From NCBI GenBank assembly GCA_947630525.1, contig CANRHW010000041.1, positions 1 to 10,304 of the forward strand: a stretch of DNA of 10,304 nt. Reading direction: 5' to 3'. The stretch's first letter is position 1. Each line of letters starts with the position of its first letter. Under the pieces are notes generated by a model, which made no database searches, was not told the DNA's origin, and worked only from the letters and a program-made list of their open reading frames with translations. Made by a program: the position numbers and the translations under genes. Source of the stretch: an uncultured Clostridia bacterium (GTDB taxonomy: Bacteria > Bacillota > Clostridia > UMGS1883). Positions 1 through 5,601 of this stretch are shown here, piece by piece.

Positions 1-890
1 ACGCCCTCCTCTACGACAAGGCGGTTTATGCCGTCACGGAAAGCCGCCCAGGGAGCGCCGTCCGGGTCGGTATAGGAGGTCATTTCTCCGGTACCGCTCA
101 CTGTGAGCACGCCATTTTCAAAGACCCACTCCAGCCCCGGGCCGCACTTCCCGCTCTGGGAGGGCAGGGGCGTTACGATCAGGCTCAGCTCCGTTTTTGC
201 GCTGAGGCCAGCGGCGAGCTTGTTCCCGCGGGAAAGATCCAGCCGTCCCGTCACAACGGCGGAGCCCGCGTACGCGGTATCGGGCTGCTCGTCCCAGATC
301 AGGGGCGTACGCACCCACAGGCCGCTTTCGGAAAGGCACAGGGCCGAATCCGGCAGCTCGACCGGGGCGAGCTGCTCCACGGTCAGCGGGCCGGGAGCTT
401 CAATTTCCCGCAGCGTAACGGTCGTGTCTTCGCCGGCTTTGTACCATTCGGCCATTTTGTGCCCGAGTATCATATTTTTTACCGTTTCAAACATGGGCAG
501 TATATCCGGGTGTATTCGCCTGTGAGTGGCGGCGTCGACCGCATCGGGGTAGGCCTTGGTAAGAGCGGCCTGCAAAGGCGCGAAGCGGTTGGCGTTGAGC
601 ACGGACTTGATATTGTCGAAAAACAAACCGTCAAAATTGGCCTCGCTCACGGGTTCCCTAATATTATCATAATAAAAATTTCTCTGCAACGCGTTGAGGA
701 AGCCGAGCACCATGCTTTCGGATACGGCATTCTCGAAGCCGCAGTCCAGCACTTTTTGGACATATTCCGGATTTTCGGCGGCAAAATCCATATATGCGTC
801 CCTGACGGTATAACCGTCGCCCGCGGCCAAGGCCGGGACTGACGAGAGCAGAACCATGGCCGCCGCAAGCAGTGAAACTGTTTTTTTCAT
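1..890 (-). CDS. Secreted BspA-like leucine-rich-repeat surface protein (C-terminus cut by window edge)
   Basis: The frame is open from ATG at 890 to the left edge: 296 codons and no stop, so the 3' end is missing. The start is supported by an AAGGAGAG ribosome binding site about 6 nt upstream and by a signal peptide (MKK, hydrophobic residues 5-20, cleavage after ALA near residue 22). Residues 25-160 are helical in character and I do not recognise them. Residues about 165-225 resemble a group-4 bacterial Ig-like (Big_4) domain, with a V-x-x-P-L-I-W-D segment and a V-T-G-R-L strand. Residues 249-296 (CGPGLEWVFENG, LTVSGTGEM, APWAAFRDGI, LVVEEG) match the cap that opens BspA-type (LRR_5) repeat regions in Clostridia; those repeats should continue beyond the edge. 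The product is probably exported; adhesion or another surface role is inferred from the family. It has its own promoter and is divergent from the gene at 1223. Confidence 0.85.
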   Translation of the reverse strand, partial: MKKTVSLLAAAMVLLSSVPALAAGDGYTVRDAYMDFAAENPEYVQKVLDCGFENAVSESMVLGFLNALQRNFYYDNIREPVSEANFDGLFFDNIKSVLNANRFAPLQAALTKAYPDAVDAATHRRIHPDILPMFETVKNMILGHKMAEWYKAGEDTTVTLREIEAPGPLTVEQLAPVELPDSALCLSESGLWVRTPLIWDEQPDTAYAGSAVVTGRLDLSRGNKLAAGLSAKTELSLIVTPLPSQSGKCGPGLEWVFENGVLTVSGTGEMTSYTDPDGAPWAAFRDGINRLVVEEG

Positions 891-928
891 AAATTACTCT
901 CCTTGACTTATACTATTTTCCAGTTGGT

Positions 929-958
929 ATTATACAATAAAAACGCGCGGCTTGTCAA
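929..958 (-). promoter_or_regulatory. Sigma-A promoter for the BspA-like gene
   Basis: Read on the minus strand, a perfect -35 TTGACA (958-953) and a perfect -10 TATAAT (934-929) are separated by 18 nt. Transcription would start near 922 and leave a leader of about 30 nt before the ATG at 890, just enough for the ribosome binding site. Confidence 0.8.
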
Positions 959-981
959 TATTTCTTTTCTAAAATTTATAG

Positions 982-1010
982 TTGATTTTTTTAAGAAAAT
1001 ACTGTATAAT
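982..1010 (+). promoter_or_regulatory. Sigma-A promoter for the tandem-domain secreted protein
   Basis: The -35 TTGATT (982-987) and the perfect -10 TATAAT (1005-1010) are spaced by 17 nt in AT-rich DNA. The expected start is near 1017, about 205 nt before the ATG at 1223. Its -35 lies 23 bp from the -35 of the divergent promoter, so a regulator or supercoiling change could affect both. Confidence 0.75.
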
Positions 1011-1041
1011 AACATTAACCCCCATCAATGGTACTCCCTTC

Positions 1042-1113
1042 ATGAAAAATATATGGGGACGGCTGAAAAAATTTTTGAAATTTGCGGAACTTTTTTGGCG
1101 GCTTACCGTCTAA
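1042..1113 (+). CDS. Possible 23-codon leader-peptide ORF (uncertain)
   Basis: ATG at 1042 opens a 23-codon frame ending with TAA at 1111-1113, inside the leader and upstream of the hairpin. The peptide would begin MKNIWGRLKKFLK and end in FWRLTV. It is basic (six K/R, one E) with W, L and F spaced as in an amphipathic helix, and has no signal peptide. Against it: no Shine-Dalgarno sequence precedes the ATG (the upstream bases are ACTCCCTTC), and short AT-rich DNA easily yields K/F/L-rich frames. It could be an upstream ORF, a small membrane-active peptide or chance. Confidence 0.2.
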   Translation: MKNIWGRLKKFLKFAELFWRLTV

Positions 1114-1130
1114 AAGGTGTAACGCAACAA

Positions 1131-1170
1131 GGCGGGAGGACGGAGCCGCCGGAAGCTCCGCCCCCCTGCC
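1131..1170 (+). repeat. GC-rich 16-bp inverted repeat (RNA hairpin) in the leader
   Basis: The arm GGCGGGAGGACGGAGC (1131-1146) pairs with GCTCCGCCCCCCTGCC (1155-1170): 13 Watson-Crick pairs, one G-U and two A-C mismatches, around the 8-nt loop CGCCGGAA. The base of the 3' arm (1167-1170) can instead pair downstream, TGCCGG (1167-1172) with CCGGCG (1179-1184), so the two folds exclude each other at that end. Confidence 0.65.
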
Positions 1171-1222
1171 GGCACTATCCGGCGCACGAAAATGATTTTA
1201 CATATTAGAAAGGAAGACGACT

Positions 1223-2725
1223 ATGAAAAAGACTTTGAAAAGAGCCCTTGCTATCCTGTCCGCCGCGGCGCTGCTGGGCTGCGCCGCTTCGGCCGAGTAC
1301 GAATACGCGAAGCCCATGCTTCCCGCGGGAGAGGTTGAGATCATGGCGAACGTTCCAAAAATCGACCACGGCTATATCGTTGGCGAAATGACCGTCAAGG
1401 AAAACTCCGATACCATTGTGGGCGAGGACGATACCCACCTTTACAAGGCCGACGGGGCCTTTGTCCTCAACGACAAGGGTCAGGCCCTGACCTTTGAGGA
1501 CATAAAGCCCGGCGACAAGCTGACCTACTACGTGGACGGCAACGCTCCAATGACGCTTCAGCTGCCCGTACACTACAGCCCCGCCGCCGTCGTTGTAGCC
1601 ACGGAAAATTCCTATGTAAACCAAGTGATAGGCGTATTTGACGAGGACGGCCTTGCCAATGACGAGAGCCTTAAGCTCAACTACGACCTTTCCACCCCGT
1701 ATTTCAGCCATACCCGCGAAGCCGCCTTTATCAGCGGCAAGGCGCTGGTGCTCTATGAAAACACCACCCGCAGCATTCCTCCCCAGACCAGCCCCGCCGC
1801 CATTGTAAAGCTGACGGACGATGAGCCGGAGGCGGTTCCGCCCTTCATGGGTCACGGCCCTCAGATAGCCGATACCGACGCCTATATCTCCGGCAGCCTG
1901 GCTGTTGACGAAAACGGCGAGACCCTCGCGGGCAAAGACGGCGCCGGTGAGGAAATACACCTTTACAAAAACGAAAACACCCTCATTATAAACAAGCAGG
2001 GAGAGGAAAAGACCTTTGCCGACATCAAGGCCGGCGACAGCCTCATCTATTACGTGAGCGCAAGCGAGCCCATGACTTTGCAGCTGCCGGTGCATTATAC
2101 CGCCGAGGTCATTGTTATCGACGATGGCAGCGACGTGAACGTACTTTTGGGTAATTTTGACGCGGAGCTCCTTGACGCGGTCAACAGCCTTGTACTCCAC
2201 ATTGGCGAAAACACAAAGATTTACGGGGCCGACGGCTTTAACGGCGGCACGGCGCTGGCGCTCTATAACTTCGCGACCATGAGCATACCCGCCCAGACCA
2301 CCCCCATAGCGGTAGTGGTAATGGCCAATCAGCCCCAGGCGCCCACCCCCGCCGACGTGGCTCCCGACCTTTCCGGCGTAAGGAAAATCGTTGCCGGCGA
2401 CAGCACCCTCGGCTACATTCCCGTCACCGTGAACGGCGTGCAAATGCTGCCCGTCCGCGAGGTGGCGGAGGCGCTGGGCTATAGCGTTGACTGGATAGAG
2501 GAAAGCCAGACCGTAACGGTGGGCTTCGCCAGTTTCACCGTGGATCAGGACGCCTACGCCTTTGCAAAAATGGCGCCCCAGGCGCTGGGTCAGGCCCCGG
2601 TGCTGATCGCCATGCCCGGCGACGTTTACGCCAAGACCTATGTTCCGGCCATATTCTTTACGGCGGTAATGGACGGCCGCATGACCGTCGACGGCGACAC
2701 CCTGATTATTAATGCGGCGGAGTAA
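1223..2725 (+). CDS. Secreted protein with two tandem unknown domains and a copper-amine-oxidase-N-like domain
   Basis: 500 residues, with ribosome binding site AAAGGAAG 6 nt upstream of the ATG. The N-terminus is a signal peptide (K2, K3, K6, R7, hydrophobic 8-18). Cleavage is most likely by signal peptidase I after ASA (residue 24); LLGC at 17-20 is an imperfect lipobox, so a lipoprotein is possible. Residues about 50-197 and 220-369 are two diverged copies of one domain, each with HLYK, TF-x-DIK-x-GD, YYV, PMTLQLPVHY and SIP-x-QT. I do not recognise it as a named family. Residues about 400-498 look like the copper amine oxidase N-terminal-like domain common in Clostridia and Paenibacillus surface proteins (VTVNGVQMLPVREVAEALGY, then VDW and VTV strands). 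That domain is an accessory fold: no oxidase catalytic domain is present and no enzyme activity is implied. The protein probably acts outside the membrane; its function is unknown. It is monocistronic and ends at a bidirectional terminator. Confidence 0.85.
   Translation: MKKTLKRALAILSAAALLGCAASAEYEYAKPMLPAGEVEIMANVPKIDHGYIVGEMTVKENSDTIVGEDDTHLYKADGAFVLNDKGQALTFEDIKPGDKLTYYVDGNAPMTLQLPVHYSPAAVVVATENSYVNQVIGVFDEDGLANDESLKLNYDLSTPYFSHTREAAFISGKALVLYENTTRSIPPQTSPAAIVKLTDDEPEAVPPFMGHGPQIADTDAYISGSLAVDENGETLAGKDGAGEEIHLYKNENTLIINKQGEEKTFADIKAGDSLIYYVSASEPMTLQLPVHYTAEVIVIDDGSDVNVLLGNFDAELLDAVNSLVLHIGENTKIYGADGFNGGTALALYNFATMSIPAQTTPIAVVVMANQPQAPTPADVAPDLSGVRKIVAGDSTLGYIPVTVNGVQMLPVREVAEALGYSVDWIEESQTVTVGFASFTVDQDAYAFAKMAPQALGQAPVLIAMPGDVYAKTYVPAIFFTAVMDGRMTVDGDTLIINAAE
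1370..2329 (+). repeat. Internal tandem duplication of a domain of about 148 residues
   Basis: Copy 1 (about 1370-1813) and copy 2 (about 1880-2329) encode homologous segments joined by a linker of about 22 residues. Identity is highest in the central block ending in PMTLQLPVHY, which is identical in both. Codons differ even where residues match, so the duplication is old and not a recent DNA repeat. Confidence 0.8.
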
Positions 2726-2760
2726 GCGCAAATACAAAGAGAAAAGCACAAATACAAATC

Positions 2761-2807
2761 AGAGGGGAGCAAAGACAGTCTTTGCTCCCCTCTGTCGCGA
2801 TTTTTTT
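2761..2807. terminator. Bidirectional intrinsic terminator between convergent genes
   Basis: A perfect 15-bp stem, AGAGGGGAGCAAAGA (2761-2775) and TCTTTGCTCCCCTCT (2779-2793), surrounds the loop CAG. On the plus strand a run of seven T follows at 2801-2807, after a 7-nt gap. On the minus strand the stem is followed by T-rich sequence (GATTTGTATTTGTG). It lies between the plus-strand stop at 2725 and the minus-strand stop at 2806. The AT-rich approach carries CAAATACAAA twice (near 2729 and 2749). Confidence 0.85.
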
Positions 2808-4122
2808 ACACAAGATAATCCAGCGGGTTAAGATAGTTGCCGTTTTGAATGACCTCGAAATGCAGATGAGGCCCGGTGGAATTTCCCGTGCTGCCGCTGT
2901 AGCCCACAAGGCCGCCCCTATCCACCCACTGTCCGGGAGAAACCGCCAGCGAGCTCATATGCGCATAGGTGGTGACTATGCCGTAACCGTGGTCGATCTG
3001 CACGTAATTGCCGTAGCTGGGATTATACTGGGCGGTTATGACCGTGCCCGCCGCTCCCGCGCCTACCGGCGTACCGGCGGCCACCGCAAGATCGATGCCC
3101 CGATGCTCGCGGCCCCAGCGCCAGCCAAAGCCGCTGCTGAGCCGCCCGCTGAGAGGATAGCTGAAGCCGTCCTCCAGGGCGTTGCGCAGCTTTGTTCCGG
3201 TGCGTTCCACCTGGGTGGTGGGTTCGATAACGGTCTTTGTGCTGACGACGGCTTCCGACAGGAACTGGCCGTTGCTGTAGACGCTCTCCACAACGGAAGT
3301 GTTGAGCCCCTCCTCGCCGGGGACGTCCACCTGAACGTCGCCTACGTACATATTTTCATCCGGCGTTTGAGTAACCTCAAAGGGGACGGCGTCGGTGCGG
3401 GTCTCGGTGACGGTGCTGATAACCGTAAGCGCGCCGCCGTTTTCAAGCAGGGCCGTCATGTCGCCCGCGGGAGTGAGCTCATCCTTGCGGGTTATACATT
3501 CCTCCACCTGGACTTCGGCGGAAAGTCTGGCGCTGCCGCCCATGGCGTACTTTGCCTGATAGTCGGCCAGCGCCGCGTCTATTTCCCCGGCGGACGCGGC
3601 GGTGAAGAGCTCCCTGCCGTCCACCGACAGGGTGTAGCCCCGGCAAAGCCCCGGCGCCGCCGCGAGGATGGCGTTGACAGCCGAATCGCCGTCCACAAGG
3701 TTTTTCCTCAGAGCCAGCTTGGCGCTGACCTCAATGTCGGGCCGCTTTGCGCCCAAACGGTAGGCCTTTTGCACGGCGGCGCCGATTATGGCGGCGGAGT
3801 CGTCGGCGGCGGCCACGGTGCAGAGCTTCGTGTCGCCGCAGTAATAGTCAACGCCTACGGTGCAATAGGTACTCAGCACCCCCAGCCCGGCGGCGCATAC
3901 CGCCGCGCCGACCCCAATGGCCGCAAAGCGGCGGGCGTTCCGGCTGACGGCGGCCCCAACGGCCTTGAAGGCCCGGACGGGCGCCGGGCGCCGGGCCGGC
4001 CTTTTGACCTTATTTTGAGACATATCGTTTTCGGCCGCCAAGGGCTTTTTGACCGGCGCGGCTCCATGACCGAAAGGAAGCGCGCCGGATATTATCCGAC
4101 CGCGTGAATTTTCAATTTCCAT
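2806..4122 (-). CDS. Membrane-anchored G5 and M23 (LytM) family peptidoglycan endopeptidase
   Basis: 438 residues from the ATG at 4122. A slightly longer reading from the ATG at 4131 gives 441, but there the GGAAGGA ribosome binding site abuts the start, whereas it sits about 8 nt from 4122. In the 441 numbering: residues 1-68 are a basic cytoplasmic tail; 70-89 a single membrane helix (type II topology); 90-230 an extracellular stretch with a VDG-type repeat; about 235-312 a G5 domain; and 325-441 the M23 domain. The M23 residues are intact: zinc ligands H343 and D347 (HRGID) and H424 (second His of HLH), and catalytic H391 (YAHM) and H422. The family cleaves peptide cross-bridges of peptidoglycan; the exact bond cannot be told. 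The enzyme should work on the outer face of the membrane in wall growth, division or sporulation. Its gene is convergent with the gene at 1223 and divergent from carA. Confidence 0.93.
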   Translation of the reverse strand: MEIENSRGRIISGALPFGHGAAPVKKPLAAENDMSQNKVKRPARRPAPVRAFKAVGAAVSRNARRFAAIGVGAAVCAAGLGVLSTYCTVGVDYYCGDTKLCTVAAADDSAAIIGAAVQKAYRLGAKRPDIEVSAKLALRKNLVDGDSAVNAILAAAPGLCRGYTLSVDGRELFTAASAGEIDAALADYQAKYAMGGSARLSAEVQVEECITRKDELTPAGDMTALLENGGALTVISTVTETRTDAVPFEVTQTPDENMYVGDVQVDVPGEEGLNTSVVESVYSNGQFLSEAVVSTKTVIEPTTQVERTGTKLRNALEDGFSYPLSGRLSSGFGWRWGREHRGIDLAVAAGTPVGAGAAGTVITAQYNPSYGNYVQIDHGYGIVTTYAHMSSLAVSPGQWVDRGGLVGYSGSTGNSTGPHLHFEVIQNGNYLNPLDYLV

Positions 4123-4130
4123 GGGTATCA

Positions 4131-4137
4131 TCCTTCC
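4131..4137 (-). promoter_or_regulatory. Ribosome binding site that decides the M23 gene start
   Basis: GGAAGGA on the minus strand lies 8 nt upstream of the ATG at 4122. It overlaps the first base of the alternative ATG at 4131, which therefore has no usable spacing. Confidence 0.65.
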
Positions 4138-4197
4138 AAAATTGTTTTGCTGCTTCGTTCAATTAGTTAGATTATATTTATTCTAATCCCACTTTAG

Positions 4198-4226
4198 AAC
4201 ATTTATGTAAAACATTTTTAACATTT
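4198..4226. repeat. Three AACATTT direct repeats in the M23 leader
   Basis: AACATTT occurs at 4198, 4211 and 4220 (spacings 13 and 9), next to TGTAAA motifs at 4206 and 4228. They lie just downstream of the predicted M23 transcription start and could be an operator, but the sequence is so AT-rich that chance is a serious alternative. Confidence 0.3.
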
Positions 4227-4241
4227 TTGTAAACTTTGACA

Positions 4242-4270
4242 AGTATAGCACACCAAAAAGCAAAAATCAA
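4242..4270 (-). promoter_or_regulatory. Sigma-A promoter for the M23 peptidase gene
   Basis: On the minus strand, -35 TTGATT (4270-4265) and -10 TATACT (4247-4242) are spaced by 17 nt, with a TGC extended -10. Alternating A- and T-tracts immediately upstream (4274-4304) could act as an UP element or bent DNA. Transcription would begin near 4235, giving a leader of about 110 nt. Confidence 0.65.
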
Positions 4271-4366
4271 GTCTTTTTTAAAAAATTTTACAAAAAAATT
4301 TTTTCAACAAAGAATATTCCGGCCCCAATACGGCGAAAATTTATCCCGCCCCGCCGCCTGCGGGTA

Positions 4367-4395
4367 TTGACAGAACGGCACTTCTATGGTATAAT
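4367..4395 (+). promoter_or_regulatory. Perfect-consensus extended -10 promoter for carAB
   Basis: TTGACA (4367-4372), a 17-nt spacer and TATAAT (4390-4395), preceded by TGG, match the sigma-A consensus in both hexamers, the spacing and the extended -10. The expected start is A4401 or G4402. So strong a basal promoter suggests that any control acts after initiation or by a repressor. Confidence 0.85.
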
Positions 4396-4401
4396 ATCGA
4401 A

Positions 4402-4524
4402 GATATAGGGACAAGCCGCGGGAACAGGAAACGGGCGGCCGACGGCCGCGAGCTTTTGCGCGGAGACTGCAAAAACGGAACGGCGCGGGCCCTCCCCATT
4501 AACAAAGAAAGGACAGGCGATAAA
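4402..4524 (+). promoter_or_regulatory. carAB 5' leader of about 123 nt with a GC hairpin
   Basis: The leader contains GCGGCC (4435-4440), loop GAC, GGCCGC (4444-4449), which also forms two adjacent CGGCCG palindromes. GAGCTTTTG follows, too few T for a convincing terminator. A TTG at 4456 is in frame with carA but lies upstream of the ribosome binding site. I see no PyrR-type binding loop, T-box or clear ArgR box. The rest of the region 4132-4401 holds the two promoters and AT-rich tracts, with no gene. Confidence 0.5.
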
Positions 4525-5601
4525 ATGAAGGCTTATTTGATCTTGGCCGACGGGAGCGTCTATACGGGCGAATCCTTCGGCGCCAATCGCGACGCCGTGA
4601 TGGAGGTAGTGTTCAATACGTCCATGACCGGATATACGGAGGTGCTCACCGACCCATCCTATTACGGCCAGGGCGTAATCATGACATATCCTATCGAGGG
4701 CAACTACGGAGTGAATTATCAGGATATGGAAAGCCGCCGCATTTGGGTGAGCAGCTTTATCGTGAGAGAATACACCACCCTCGCCTCAAATTTCAGGAAC
4801 GAGGCCACGCTGGACGAGTTCCTGCGCAGATATGACATACCCGCCATAAGCGGCGTGGACACCCGCGCCCTGACAAAGAAAATACGCGAAAGCGGCACCA
4901 TGGGCGGCTATCTCACCACCAACCCGGACTTCGATAAAGAAGAGATCGTCGAAAAGCTTAAAGCCTACGCCATAAAGGACGCGGTAAAGACCGTGACCCG
5001 CGGCGGCAAAACCCGGCTGGTGAACGACGGCGGCTACAGGGTTGCGCTGCTGGACGTGGGGGCCAAGGATAACATCGCCGATTCCCTCCACCGCCGTGGA
5101 CTGGACGTTACGGTCTATCCGGCGCTGACCTCCGCCGAGGAAATACTGGCCGCCAAGCCCGACGGCATTATGATAAGCAACGGCCCCGGCGACCCCACCG
5201 ACTGCGGCGAGGTCATAGCCAACATCAAAAAGCTCTACGATTCGGACGTGCCTATCTTCGGCATATGTTTGGGGCACCAGCTTATGGCGCTGGCCACGGG
5301 GGCTTCCACCGAAAAGCTGAAATACGGCCATAGGGGAGCCAATCACCCCGTCAAGGACCTGGCCCTGGGCCGGGTGTACATCACCAGTCAAAACCACGGT
5401 TATGTGGTCAGCAAAATAAATGAGGACGTGGCCGAAATAAGCCATATAAACGTAAACGACGGCACGGTCGAGGGCCTGCGCTACAAGGGCAAGAACATTT
5501 TTACCGTACAGTTCCACCCCGAGGCCTGCCCCGGCCCCCAGGACACGGAATATCTCTTTGACGAATTTATAGCTATGATGGGAGGAAAGAACAATGCCTA
5601 A
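4525..5601 (+). CDS. carA: Carbamoyl-phosphate synthase small (glutaminase) subunit
   Basis: 358 residues from the ATG at 4525, close to the usual 355-385 for CarA. An in-frame extension upstream (from TTG 4456) is not conserved-looking and precedes the AAAGGA ribosome binding site (4508-4513), so it was excluded. Residues 1-150 are the CarA N-terminal domain (FNTSMTGYTEVLTDPSYYGQ). Residues about 172-350 are a class I glutamine amidotransferase: ISNGPGDP at 217-224, nucleophile C248 in GICLGHQ, and H331 and E333 in HPEA complete the catalytic triad. The subunit hydrolyses glutamine and passes ammonia through a tunnel to CarB. The complex makes carbamoyl phosphate from bicarbonate, glutamine and two ATP in the cytoplasm, for pyrimidine and arginine synthesis. 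It is the first gene of a two-gene operon and overlaps carB by 8 bp. Confidence 0.97.
   Translation: MKAYLILADGSVYTGESFGANRDAVMEVVFNTSMTGYTEVLTDPSYYGQGVIMTYPIEGNYGVNYQDMESRRIWVSSFIVREYTTLASNFRNEATLDEFLRRYDIPAISGVDTRALTKKIRESGTMGGYLTTNPDFDKEEIVEKLKAYAIKDAVKTVTRGGKTRLVNDGGYRVALLDVGAKDNIADSLHRRGLDVTVYPALTSAEEILAAKPDGIMISNGPGDPTDCGEVIANIKKLYDSDVPIFGICLGHQLMALATGASTEKLKYGHRGANHPVKDLALGRVYITSQNHGYVVSKINEDVAEISHINVNDGTVEGLRYKGKNIFTVQFHPEACPGPQDTEYLFDEFIAMMGGKNNA

Larger units (their letters stand above)
1017..1222 (+). promoter_or_regulatory. Long structured 5' leader of the gene at 1223
   Basis: With the promoter at 982-1010, the mRNA has about 205 nt before the start codon, far more than a simple gene needs. 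The first half is AT-rich and holds a possible 23-codon ORF. The second half (from about 1131) is abruptly GC-rich and folds into a strong hairpin, followed by an AT-rich stretch with the ribosome binding site AAAGGAAG (1209-1216). There is no U-run after the hairpin, so it is not an intrinsic terminator. I could not match the sequence to a riboswitch class from memory. A role in mRNA stability, translation control or ligand sensing is inference. Confidence 0.5.

Noticed and set aside
1090..1190. Cyclic-di-GMP (GEMM) riboswitch suggested by AACGCAACAAGGC near 1121
   Set aside because: The expected GCAAAC/CGCAAAGCC blocks, GNRA loop and paired second helix are not present in order; only a loose resemblance remains.
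903..1208. 101-codon plus-strand frame across the intergenic region
   Set aside because: It runs through both divergent promoters and the GC hairpin, has no ribosome binding site and no protein-like composition.
1223..1294. Lipoprotein signal at LLGC (residues 17-20)
   Set aside because: Not adopted as the main call: leucine at -2 departs from the usual lipobox, and a good signal peptidase I site (ASA) follows four residues later. It is kept as an alternative.
2400..2725. Copper amine oxidase enzyme
   Set aside because: Only the small N-terminal-like accessory domain is present; there is no catalytic domain, topaquinone site or copper-binding histidines.
1205..2749. 514-codon open frame on the minus strand
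   Set aside because: It is antisense to the tandem-domain protein, which has a signal peptide, a ribosome binding site and internal domain repeats; the antisense product is low-complexity with no motif.
2782..4107. 441-codon open frame on the plus strand
   Set aside because: It is antisense to the M23 peptidase, whose catalytic residues are all intact on the minus strand; it also starts within the terminator hairpin.
4402..4524. PyrR attenuator or T-box in the carA leader
   Set aside because: No conserved PyrR loop, no T-box sequence and no terminator with a real U-run could be found; the hairpin is only 6 bp.
4456..4524. N-terminal extension of carA from TTG 4456
   Set aside because: The extension lies upstream of the AAAGGA site serving ATG 4525, and CarA proteins normally begin near the KAYLILADGS segment.
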